Assembly: GCA_023379605.1 (NCBI GenBank)
Contig: JAMCQF010000106.1
Span: 1 to 46,436 of the forward strand
Length of the DNA stretch: 46,436 bases
Reading direction: 5' to 3'
DNA from: Actinomycetota bacterium
Lineage (GTDB): Bacteria > Actinomycetota > Acidimicrobiia > Acidimicrobiales > JAMCQF01
Both the position numbers and the translations under genes were made by a program. The notes under the pieces are model-generated. The model made no database searches, was not told the DNA's origin, and was given only the letters and a program-made list of their open reading frames with translations. Shown piece after piece: positions 36,674-44,724 of the stretch (positions are counted from its first letter, which is position 1; the number at the start of each line of letters is the position of its first letter).

Positions 36674-37243
36674 TCAAATGCGTGGGGTACCGCTCTTACG
36701 GCTTGGGGGATCTGTGTTGGGCTTTCCGCCAGGTCCGCCGCATAGATCTACAGCCACCGCGACCTGGTCTTTGACTACATCCAAGGCCTCCAAAACTAGG
36801 TCGTGAACCGTGCAAGGTCCCCCTGGAGAAGCACACTGTGCCAGCTCGCCCTCGCCCGTGAGGACCTCCGCCTCCCTGGCGAAGAGCTCTATGGCCTGAA
36901 CTGCGCGCACTACCAGGATATTGGTGGGCAGCTCCTCAGGGACCTGCCAGGGACCGGTATCACCTATGGGGGCCACAAATGCCGTCTCCAGCCCCGCGCT
37001 GTCTTCTACTCGCCTGATCCTGTGCCCGAGCGCAGTCAGGGTGTGGTCGAGAGTGGAGAGCGCATCGCGAAGGATCCACTCGCTTGGAGCAAAGCCAGCC
37101 GAGGTCCCACCTTCCTGGCTTGGCGAAGAGCCCCTTTCACCCGCTGTCGCCCACAGCTCTTCGGCTAACGCTCGCATCATCTGGGCCGCTTCTGCAGCAG
37201 AGATCCAGCTTGTGGGGGGAGGTACTGCCATCACCTGCATCAT
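36674..37243 (-). CDS. hypothetical protein
   Basis: 189 aa ORF in line with neighbouring minus-strand genes; helical, no recognised domain. Confidence 0.5.
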   Translation of the reverse strand: MMQVMAVPPPTSWISAAEAAQMMRALAEELWATAGERGSSPSQEGGTSAGFAPSEWILRDALSTLDHTLTALGHRIRRVEDSAGLETAFVAPIGDTGPWQVPEELPTNILVVRAVQAIELFAREAEVLTGEGELAQCASPGGPCTVHDLVLEALDVVKDQVAVAVDLCGGPGGKPNTDPPSRKSGTPRI

Positions 37244-37469
37244 TTTGGTGCATGTGGGCCTTGCAGTACAGGGTCCAATGGCCTGTTGCCATTGCGACCC
37301 AGCTCAGGCCATCCAAGTGCTCGCGCCGCTTGGTCTCTTACAGGGCACCAGATGCTAAAGAAAGAGATCTCCACTCAAGACACATGCTGGGAGCTGTTGT
37401 AGCAGTACTGTGACTTATTCGAGGTAGTGGGTCCGTGGGTGCTGCGACCTCGACTGCCAGAGAGGTCCG

Positions 37470-38781
37470 ATGGATACCAGCCAACCGAGCAAGCTGCACG
37501 CCATACTGCGCCCACCATGGGTCAACAGAACGCTCACGCTGGTGTGGTCTGCGCGGGTGTCTATGAGCGCAGGTCGGGCGCTGGCTGGGGTCATCGCTCC
37601 TTTGTACTTAGCTGAGCTTGGCTTCAGCGGGTTGCGGCTGGGGGAGATGTTCGTAGCGATAGCGCTCCTGTCGGCTTTGATGTCAGCGAGCGTGGGCATT
37701 CTCTCCGACCGGGTTGGACGAAAACCGTTCCTTATCATCTTCCCGATCCTTACCTCTGCTGCGGCAGTTGTCTTTGCCACCATGCACTCGATCCCGGTGC
37801 TCTTTGTGGCGGCGGCCGCGGGGAGCTTCGGGCGTGGCTCAGGAGCTGGAGCAGGCGCTGTAGGGCCTTACCAGCCTGCCGAATCGGCTCTGGTGACCGA
37901 GGTGACGCCGTCCTACTGGCGCAACGCGGCGTTCGGCCGACTCCAGTTCGGCTCCTCTCTTGGAGCCCTGGCTGGATCGCTGCTCGCCATCCTGGCTCAC
38001 AGCTCCCATGGAGCAAGCGCGCAGTCTGCGTTGGCTGCTTTCAGACTGGCCTTTCTAGCGACGGCCCTGGTGTCTTTGATCGCAGGGGTGCTTGCGGTGT
38101 GGATCTCTGAGCCGGTGCGCTCCTCTCGGCCATCACGGGCCAAGGGACGTCCCAGGTTGCCGGTCAAGTCACGCAGCCTGCTGCTTAGGCTGTGGGCTAC
38201 CAACTCTGTGAATGGCTTGGCGGTGGGGATGATCGGTCCGTTCCTCACGTACTGGTTCTACAGGCGCTTTGGGGCAGGTCCCGAGGAGATCGGCTTATTG
38301 TACGCTGCGGTCAATGCCGTAAGCATGAGCTCGACGCTCTCTGCTGCCGGGCTTGCCAGAAGGTGGGGACTGGTCAAAACCGTAGCCGTGGTAAGGGCGC
38401 TCACGGCCGGTTCTCATAGTTCCCATGGTGCTGGCTCCTACGTTCATCCTTGCCGGGGTCGCCTACATGCTTAGAATGGTGGTCCAGCGTGCGGGAATGC
38501 CGCTTAGGCAGTCCTATGTGGTGGCGATGGCAGATCCGCAGGAGAGGTCCTCGGTGGCAGCGCTTTCGAACGTGCCCAGCCAGGTCGCCATGGGGCTAAG
38601 CCCGCTTGCTGCCGGCTACTTGATAGACGAGGTCAGCTTGAGCCTGCCCTTCGAGATAGCTGGGGTCTTCCAGCTTCTAAACGGCGCCATGTACTGGTAT
38701 TTCTTCCGCAACATGCCCCCGGTGGAGGAGACTGAGGTAGTCGTAGCCCTCGGTGCTGACGAGCAGAGTGGCGCTGCCTGA
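37470..38781 (+). pseudogene. MFS transporter interrupted by a frameshift near 38400
   Basis: ALAGVIAPLYLAELGFSGLRLGEMF...SVGILSDRVGRKPFLIIFP... in one frame, continuing LIVPMVLAPTFILAGVAYMLRMVVQRAGMPLRQSYVVAMADPQERSSVAALSNVPSQ in the next. Confidence 0.8.
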
Positions 38782-38861
38782 GCGCAACAGCCATGCCGGA
38801 TCGCAAGGCTGCAGTGATGCTGTCTGGGCCAGAGCAGATCGAGCCATGGCCGCCGAGTTGA

Positions 38862-38922
38862 GCAGCCGGGTCGGGTCTCCTTGATGAGCGGTCATGGCAG
38901 CCGGGTCGGGTCTCTTTGATGA
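38862..38922. repeat. 26-bp direct repeat pair (one mismatch), spaced 35 bp
   Basis: GCAGCCGGGTCGGGTCTCYTTGATGA at 38862-38887 and 38897-38922. Confidence 0.9.
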
Positions 38923-39022
38923 AAGGGACTTTCAGCCCTGGAAAATGCCCGCTTGGAGGCAGAAGATAACGCGTGGGCTCAAATCTGTCCTCGATGAGGT
39001 GAGCGAGCTCGAAGAGAGGTGA

Positions 39023-39467
39023 GTGGTGTTCCAGGTGCGCATTCATGGTCGCGGTGGCCAGGGAGTGGTTACCGCGGCAGAGCTGCTCTCAGTCGCAGCT
39101 TTCGAGCAGGGGCTCTATGCCCAGGCTTTCCCTGCTTCGGCTCGGAGCGCATGGGCGCTCCGGTGGCGGCATTCTGCCTGCCAGCGAGATCGCGACAAGG
39201 CTCCTTGGGCGAGCTATGCCCAACTCCGCGTTGCTCGGGGCCCTGTCTGGGCTAACCGGCATTATCTCCATCGATGCGCTCGGTTAGGCGCTGCGCAAGC
39301 GCTTTACTCTTGAGGTCGCGCAGGCGAACCTGCATGCAGCCAGGGATGGGTATGCTCAGGCGGTCGCTCGCCGCACTGAGCGCTCGGCTATGCAACCGGT
39401 GGTCGCATCCCTGGCTGGCGCAGGACCGGAATCTTTAGGAGCTGATGGGGAGCATAGCCATGCTTGA
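39023..39467 (+). pseudogene. 2-oxoacid:acceptor oxidoreductase gamma subunit remnant
   Basis: [35 protein letters not shown] (frame 2), [16 protein letters not shown] (frame 1), [66 protein letters not shown] (frame 3). Confidence 0.88.
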
Positions 39468-40713
39468 TCAGATCGAAGGCTCGCGAGCCGTCGCGGGCGC
39501 GGTGGCAGCTTGCAGGCCGGAGGTGATTTGCGCCTACCCGATCTCACCTCAGACCCACATCGTGGAGGACCTAAGCGTAGCGGTGAAGACCGGTGCTCTC
39601 GCGCCTTGCGAGTTCATCAACGTAGAGTCGGAGTTTGCCGCTATGTCGGTATCAATTGGAGCATCGGCAGCTGGGGCCCGCGCGTACACAGCAACAGCCA
39701 GCCAGGGCCTTTTGTACATGATCGAGGCGGTGTACAATGCTGCTGGTCTCGGGCTTCCCATCGTTATGACCTTGGCAAATCGCGCGATAGGGGCACCGAT
39801 CAATATCTGGAACGATCATAGCGATGCCATGGCCGTTCGGGACTCGGGATGGATTCAGCTCCATGCTGCGACCAATCAGGACGCGGTCGACTTGCACATC
39901 CAGGCCTTTAGGTTGGCAGAGGAGGTGTCGCTCCCGGTCATGGTGTGCATGGACGGCTATATCCTGACCCATGCAGTCGAGCGCATAGATCTTCCTTCTC
40001 AAGGGGAGGTAGATGCGTTCTTGCCTCCGTTCGTACCCAGGCAGATCCTTGATCCGTCAGAACCGGTCTCCATAGGAGCGATGGTTGGCCCGGACGCCTT
40101 CGCGGAAGTTCGGTACCTCGCCCATGCCAAGCAGCTCTTGGCGCTGGAGCGTATCCCCATTGTCGCCTCGGAGTTCAAAGAAGCATTCGGTCGTGGGTCT
40201 GGGGGCTTGGTGGACCCATACAAGCTAGATGGTGCGGAAACCTGCGTGGTTGCCATGGGCTCTGTCATAGGCACCATCAAAGACGCCATAGATGAGCTCT
40301 CTGATCGAGGTATTCCAATCGGCCTGCTCGGCATCACGGCGTTCCGTCCTTTTTCGATAGAGGCTGTGTCTGCCGCTTTGGAGGGAGTTGAGCGTGTCGT
40401 GGTCGTGGAGAAGGCCTTTGCGGTGGGGATAGGAGGGATCCTCTCGGCTGACGTAGCCACGGCACTGGGCCACAGGCCCATTCGTCGCTATGGGGTTGTG
40501 GCAGGGCTCGGAGGCCGGCCGATACCGAAAGCATCGCTTATCGGCCTTTTCGAGCAGGCCGTAGCAGATGAGCTTGAACCGCTCAGCTTTCTCGATCTGG
40601 AGAGGTCGGTGGTGGAGAGAGAGCTGGAGAGGATGAGGCTCGATCCAAGATCAGGTCCTGCTGCCGAGAATATGCTTGCAGACATAGGCATTGTTAGAGC
40701 AGGGCCGTTTTGA
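39445..40713 (+). CDS. porA: 2-oxoacid (pyruvate):ferredoxin oxidoreductase alpha subunit
   Basis: EGSRAVAGAVAACRPEVICAYPISPQTHIVEDLS...FINVESEFAAMSVSIGASAAGARAYTATASQGLLYM...MTLANRAIGAPINIWNDHSDAM. Confidence 0.93.
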   Translation: MGSIAMLDQIEGSRAVAGAVAACRPEVICAYPISPQTHIVEDLSVAVKTGALAPCEFINVESEFAAMSVSIGASAAGARAYTATASQGLLYMIEAVYNAAGLGLPIVMTLANRAIGAPINIWNDHSDAMAVRDSGWIQLHAATNQDAVDLHIQAFRLAEEVSLPVMVCMDGYILTHAVERIDLPSQGEVDAFLPPFVPRQILDPSEPVSIGAMVGPDAFAEVRYLAHAKQLLALERIPIVASEFKEAFGRGSGGLVDPYKLDGAETCVVAMGSVIGTIKDAIDELSDRGIPIGLLGITAFRPFSIEAVSAALEGVERVVVVEKAFAVGIGGILSADVATALGHRPIRRYGVVAGLGGRPIPKASLIGLFEQAVADELEPLSFLDLERSVVERELERMRLDPRSGPAAENMLADIGIVRAGPF

Positions 40714-40722
40714 ACTTGGTGG

Positions 40723-40806
40723 TGCTTGCAGCGCTGACAGGGAAAGAACGCTTAAGTCGTTGTGGCTTGGAACCTTGCATTGGAGCTGGTGCTGCTTGCA
40801 GGGCTG
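40723..40806. repeat. 14-bp direct repeat pair (one mismatch), spaced 70 bp
   Basis: TGCTTGCAGCGCTG at 40723-40736 and TGCTTGCAGGGCTG at 40793-40806, in the porA-porB gap. Confidence 0.7.
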
Positions 40807-40855
40807 GCGTTGCAGGAACCACTTGGAGGCAAAGATGGCCGGGAAGGAGAGATAG

Positions 40856-41869
40856 ATGACATATCGACCGGTCAAGTTCTACCAGACCGGGAGCTTCGCT
40901 GTAGGCAACCGGCTATTGGGCAGGGAGGGTGAGAAAGTTCAGGCAACCATAGAGCGGGCCAACTCTCTTACTCTCGGCCATAGAGCTTGCCAGGGCTGCG
41001 GTGAGGCGCTCGGTGCCCGCTACGTTCTCGATGCCGCCATGCGAGCAGCCCAAGGCAAGGTGATCGCCACCAACGCAACCGGGTGCCTGGAGGTATTCAC
41101 CACACCCTATCCTGAGACATCCTGGCAGATCCCGTGGCTCCATTCGGTCTTCGGTAACGCTGCTTCGGTTGCAACAGGTGTTGCGGCAGCGCTCAAGGCA
41201 AAAGGAAGAACCGACGTGCGTGTTGTCGCTCAGGCCGGTGACGGGGGTGCCGTCGACATCGGGCTTGCTTGCCTGTCGGGCATGTTGGAGCGCAACGACG
41301 ACGTGTTATTCGTCTGCTATGACAACGAGGCCTATATGAACACTGGCGTCCAGCGCTCCGCAGCAACCCCCCCCTGCGGCTCGCACGGCCACACCGAAGC
41401 GGTTGGAGCCGAGCCAGGCAACCCATTTGGCCAGGGCAAGAACCTCCCACTTATAGCTATGGCCCATGAGATTCCCTATGTGGCAACTGCTACGGTGGCC
41501 GACCTGGGTGATCTTGAGTACAAGGTCGAGCGGGCGATGTCGTTTCATGGGGCGCGCTACTTGCATGTCTTGGTGCCCTGCCCGCTCGGTTGGGGCTCCA
41601 AGCCGGGCGACACCATCGCTGTCGCTCGCCTGGCAAAGGAGTGCGGCCTGTTCCCAGTCATCGAGGCAACCCAAGGAGAGCTCACAGCAGTATCGCCAAT
41701 TCGTAAGCAGGTGCCGGTGCAGGAGTACCTAAGGCGGCAGAGCCGCTACGCACATATCTTCGAGCCCACTGTTCGCCGTGACATCATAGATCGCCTGCAG
41801 GCAATCGCGGATCGAAACATCCGTCGTTTCGGGCTGCTGGCCGACAATGAAGTGTCTACAGCGCTATAG
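40856..41869 (+). CDS. porB: 2-oxoacid (pyruvate):ferredoxin oxidoreductase beta subunit (TPP-binding)
   Basis: GHRACQGCGEALGARYVLDAAMRA...NATGCLEVFTTPYPETSWQIPWLHSVFGNAASVATGVAAALKAKGRTDVRVVAQAGDGGAVDIGL...NEAYMNTGVQRSAATPPCG. Confidence 0.94.
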   Translation: MTYRPVKFYQTGSFAVGNRLLGREGEKVQATIERANSLTLGHRACQGCGEALGARYVLDAAMRAAQGKVIATNATGCLEVFTTPYPETSWQIPWLHSVFGNAASVATGVAAALKAKGRTDVRVVAQAGDGGAVDIGLACLSGMLERNDDVLFVCYDNEAYMNTGVQRSAATPPCGSHGHTEAVGAEPGNPFGQGKNLPLIAMAHEIPYVATATVADLGDLEYKVERAMSFHGARYLHVLVPCPLGWGSKPGDTIAVARLAKECGLFPVIEATQGELTAVSPIRKQVPVQEYLRRQSRYAHIFEPTVRRDIIDRLQAIADRNIRRFGLLADNEVSTAL

Positions 41870-42188
41870 CCCAAGCACGCTTAGTGGCTCTATGTCGGTA
41901 CGTGCTCAAGGGAGGCGGAAGCGTCTCGGATCGCGGAAAACGGCCAAGGTAGGGGTTACCCTCTCTGCCAGCTTCATGCATGGCTTGGCGCAGGAGCGAG
42001 TAAGCGCGATCCGATGCCCTCCCCCGGGGACCCAGGTAGAATGCCTGTTGGAAGTAGATCGGGTCTATCTCCTTGTGAAGCTGGGTGAAATGGATACAGC
42101 GGTCCCTTATCGCGCTATAGAGGCCAACAGCCACGTTCACGAGTCCGAAGCTCAGGTATCCTGTCCATATAGGGCGTGCCATCGTCAC
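41856..42188 (-). pseudogene. Ku (bacterial NHEJ) remnant with internal deletion and altered C-terminus
   Basis: MARPIWTGYLSFGLVNVAVGLYSAIRDRCIHFTQLHK joined directly to EIDPIYFQQAFYLGPRGRASDRAYSLLRQAMHEAGR; remainder of Ku absent. Confidence 0.82.
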
Positions 42189-42369
42189 CTACTTTCTGTC
42201 AAGCTGTTGGTCTGGTCAACTGGATCTTGGGTGTAGTCCCACAAGCCGGTGACGAAGAGATGCTTGGCTGCATCTCATACCTTATTCCATCTACCTAGGA
42301 TCTCGACACGCGCCGAGCTGGAAGTGAGTGGGTAGACCCGTCAATAATCACTAAAGGGCCATATCGCCC

Positions 42370-43026
42370 CTAGCGGCTGTCTCCGAAGATGCGCAGAAAG
42401 AAAAGAAAGATATTTAGCGCACCGAGAAAAATTGAGGCGGCCAGCAAGGGGGCAGAATCAAGGTTCTGCGAACGCCGTAGCCGTTGGAAGTCGAACATGG
42501 TCAACCCCGCGAAGATGACCAAACCTACCACCGAAAAGAGCAGGGAGCCGCCTGGTATGTGGATGAAGATCATCACTATGGCGAAGATGATCAGAGCGAA
42601 AAGCGCAAAGAAGCTTACACGGCCCACCATTGACAAGTCGCGCCGGGTGGCATATCCGATGCTTCCGAAGCCGGCAAGGAACAGTGCCGTAGCTCCTCCT
42701 GCCTGCCAAAGTGCCTGAGGGTTGGTGGCAGCATAGTAGGAGAGCATCGGGGCTACAGCCAGGCCCATAAGGACACCGAACCCAAACAGTAAAACAGTGG
42801 GAGCCGTCTCGGAGTGGCGCACAGCAAATCGCATCGCTATAAGGCATGCAAATGCAGCGATGAACCAAAGCAGTCCTAGCTGGTAGGCCAAGTTACGGCC
42901 CAGATAGGAGCCCAAGGCAAACAGTGCTGCGGTGGCAGCTACCAAGCCCATGGTCTGGCCGAAAAGGGTTCTGGTACGGTCTCTTACCAGTGAACCACCG
43001 CTGTCGAATGAGTATAGATTGGTCAC
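42370..43026 (-). CDS. Bax inhibitor-1/YccA family membrane protein
   Basis: Seven TM-like segments; TLFGQTMGLVAATAALFALGSYLGRNL...GYATRRDLSMVGRVSFFALFALIIFAIV...LTMFDFQRLRR...AASIFLGALNIFLFFLRIFG. GTG start at 43026 after AGGAG. Confidence 0.88.
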   Translation of the reverse strand: MTNLYSFDSGGSLVRDRTRTLFGQTMGLVAATAALFALGSYLGRNLAYQLGLLWFIAAFACLIAMRFAVRHSETAPTVLLFGFGVLMGLAVAPMLSYYAATNPQALWQAGGATALFLAGFGSIGYATRRDLSMVGRVSFFALFALIIFAIVMIFIHIPGGSLLFSVVGLVIFAGLTMFDFQRLRRSQNLDSAPLLAASIFLGALNIFLFFLRIFGDSR

Positions 43027-43061
43027 TGCTTGCCCCTTACTCCTCCAGCTTGTAAGTATGC

Positions 43062-43787
43062 TCAGGCCTGAGATTCCCCGGGCAAGCCAACTTGACCGGG
43101 TGGCTCTTCGAGGCTCTCTACAAGGTGGCGGGCTGCTGCGAGCAGCTCGCCCTCGCTTAGGGCTTTGGCATCCACGCGCTGATCTATGAGGATGCGCAGT
43201 GGCAGCTCCTGCAGCTCCTTTGTGATCCTCTCCCAAACCAGCTTGGCAGCGTCGGAGTGCCCATCTCCGTGGCCAAAGATGACCACGGTATCAGCACGTT
43301 TTAGGCCGTCGGCGATGGCGCGGTAGTAGGCGGGCTCCTCGGGTGCACGCTGACCCTTGTAATGGCCCTCCATGTGATGTAGATGGCGCAGGTGTCCCTC
43401 AGGATCGTAAGGGACTATAGTCCCTATATGCTCCGCGGCCGGCTCGAACTCATAGATCGTAGCGGAGTGGTGGTTAACGACCAACAGCAGGTGCAGGCCA
43501 ATGCTGGATCTTCTCGGTTCAACACTTAAGTCCCCGAGAAAGCGCCGCAGCTTGACGACCATATCCGTGGGGATATCACCGTGATGAGGGGGGCTGAACA
43601 CCTCGGTGCGGTCGTTTATGGTCACCCGGTAGCGGTCCTTGCTCTCGACGGCGACCTCCCCCATGGCCTCGAGCAGAGCCAGCACCTGTGGCCATTTGAT
43701 GTTCGCAGGGAGTGGGTGGCCCAGGAGCTTGTGCAAAGTGCGGCGTTGCTCGCTGTCGAGGTGGTGCTGATGGGCCTGCTCTGTCAT
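43062..43787 (-). CDS. HicA-like N-terminal domain fused to an uncharacterised (eRF1/baeRF-like) C-terminal domain
   Basis: LHKLLGHPLPANIKWPQVLALLEAMGEVAVESKDRYRVTINDRTEVFSPPHHGDIPTDMVVKLRRFL; then GLHLLLVVNHHSATIYEFE...DTVVIFGHGDGHSDAAKLVWERI. Confidence 0.65.
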   Translation of the reverse strand: MTEQAHQHHLDSEQRRTLHKLLGHPLPANIKWPQVLALLEAMGEVAVESKDRYRVTINDRTEVFSPPHHGDIPTDMVVKLRRFLGDLSVEPRRSSIGLHLLLVVNHHSATIYEFEPAAEHIGTIVPYDPEGHLRHLHHMEGHYKGQRAPEEPAYYRAIADGLKRADTVVIFGHGDGHSDAAKLVWERITKELQELPLRILIDQRVDAKALSEGELLAAARHLVESLEEPPGQVGLPGESQA

Positions 43788-43878
43788 GGGTGGCTGCTCG
43801 CTGTTGCCATATGAGTTTCAGGCTAGCCGATACGATCCAGAAGAGGTGCCCGGCTTTGCACTGCGGCTCGGCTCTCGA

Positions 43879-44142
43879 TCAGCCTCTGTCGTATGCTTCT
43901 AGCAAGCTTGCGATTATCCTTCGCACCTCTGCCAAGGGCTCGGTGTCCGCAGAGCGTCTGGCCGTGTAGAGCCCAGCGAGGAACGTCGTGAGAGGTGCAA
44001 GGCTGCGTTGGGAGGTCCCATGGGCCACCTCGCCGGCCAAGGCAAGAACCTCGTCCATCTCTTGCGGGCTTATGTCTCGTACTTCGAGGGCATTTACGAC
44101 CTGCTTTGTCCAGGCGATTGCCGGGTCTGTCTGCTCCACCAG
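43879..44142 (-). CDS. DUF6457-like small protein
   Basis: VEQTDPAIAWTKQVVNALEVRDISPQEMDEVLALAGEVAHGTSQRSLAPLTTFLAGLYTARRS. Start approximate. Confidence 0.6.
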   Translation of the reverse strand: MVEQTDPAIAWTKQVVNALEVRDISPQEMDEVLALAGEVAHGTSQRSLAPLTTFLAGLYTARRSADTEPLAEVRRIIASLLEAYDRG

Positions 44143-44588
44143 TGGTGGCCTCCTGTGCTCGGGGTAGGGCTCTATATGCAACCAGCCCACCGTAGCGCTT
44201 GGGTAAGCCAACCGTGCCGGATAAGGTGGTCAGGCTCTGCTCGGCCTTGAGATCTGTGACATGTTGCAGAGCATCGGAGGCAGCTTGTCTAAGCGGCGAT
44301 CCACTGCGGGCTCGCTGCGTGGCTGGCCCACGCTGGACTATCGGGGATCTTGCCATCGACCTCTTACGGCTGGCGAGGGTTCTTCCAAGAGCCTTCTCAG
44401 CTAGGCTCCTGGAGGAGTTACCACCTTCCTCATCCACAGCGCGCACCCCACCAGGCAACTACACCCTGGTAGGCCCTCACTAGAGCCGAAAGTCACTTTT
44501 CGATGCCCAAATGCAGAAAGCTCAGAGCTTAGGACAGGCGTATTTGAGCGGTTGGCTTGAAGTGTACTCGCCCTCTACGGGCTGGTAG

Positions 44589-44621
44589 CAGATGCCATGT
44601 GCATCTGGCTCATATATGAGC
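44589..44621 (+). other. two adjacent perfect dyads in the leader of the GltD-like gene
   Basis: CAGATGC-CATGT-GCATCTG (44589-44607), then the palindrome GCTCATATATGAGC (44608-44621). Confidence 0.7.
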
Positions 44622-44724
44622 GATTGGGACCTTCGGCCCTGGTTGAGGCGGCCCGAAGAGGCGAGGATATCAAAGCTGGGCGCGGCGAGCTAGCACATGG
44701 AGGGCTGGTAAATCTGGCAAGGAG

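Noticed and set aside
40534-40545. GCCGATAA on the minus strand inside porA
   Set aside because: No TAAA-like box at 15-nt spacing and it lies antisense within coding sequence; the octamer alone is not sufficient.
44199-44483. Overlapping ORFs on both strands between the DUF6457-like gene and the GltD-like gene
   Set aside because: Neither strand gives recognisable protein sequence; left unannotated.
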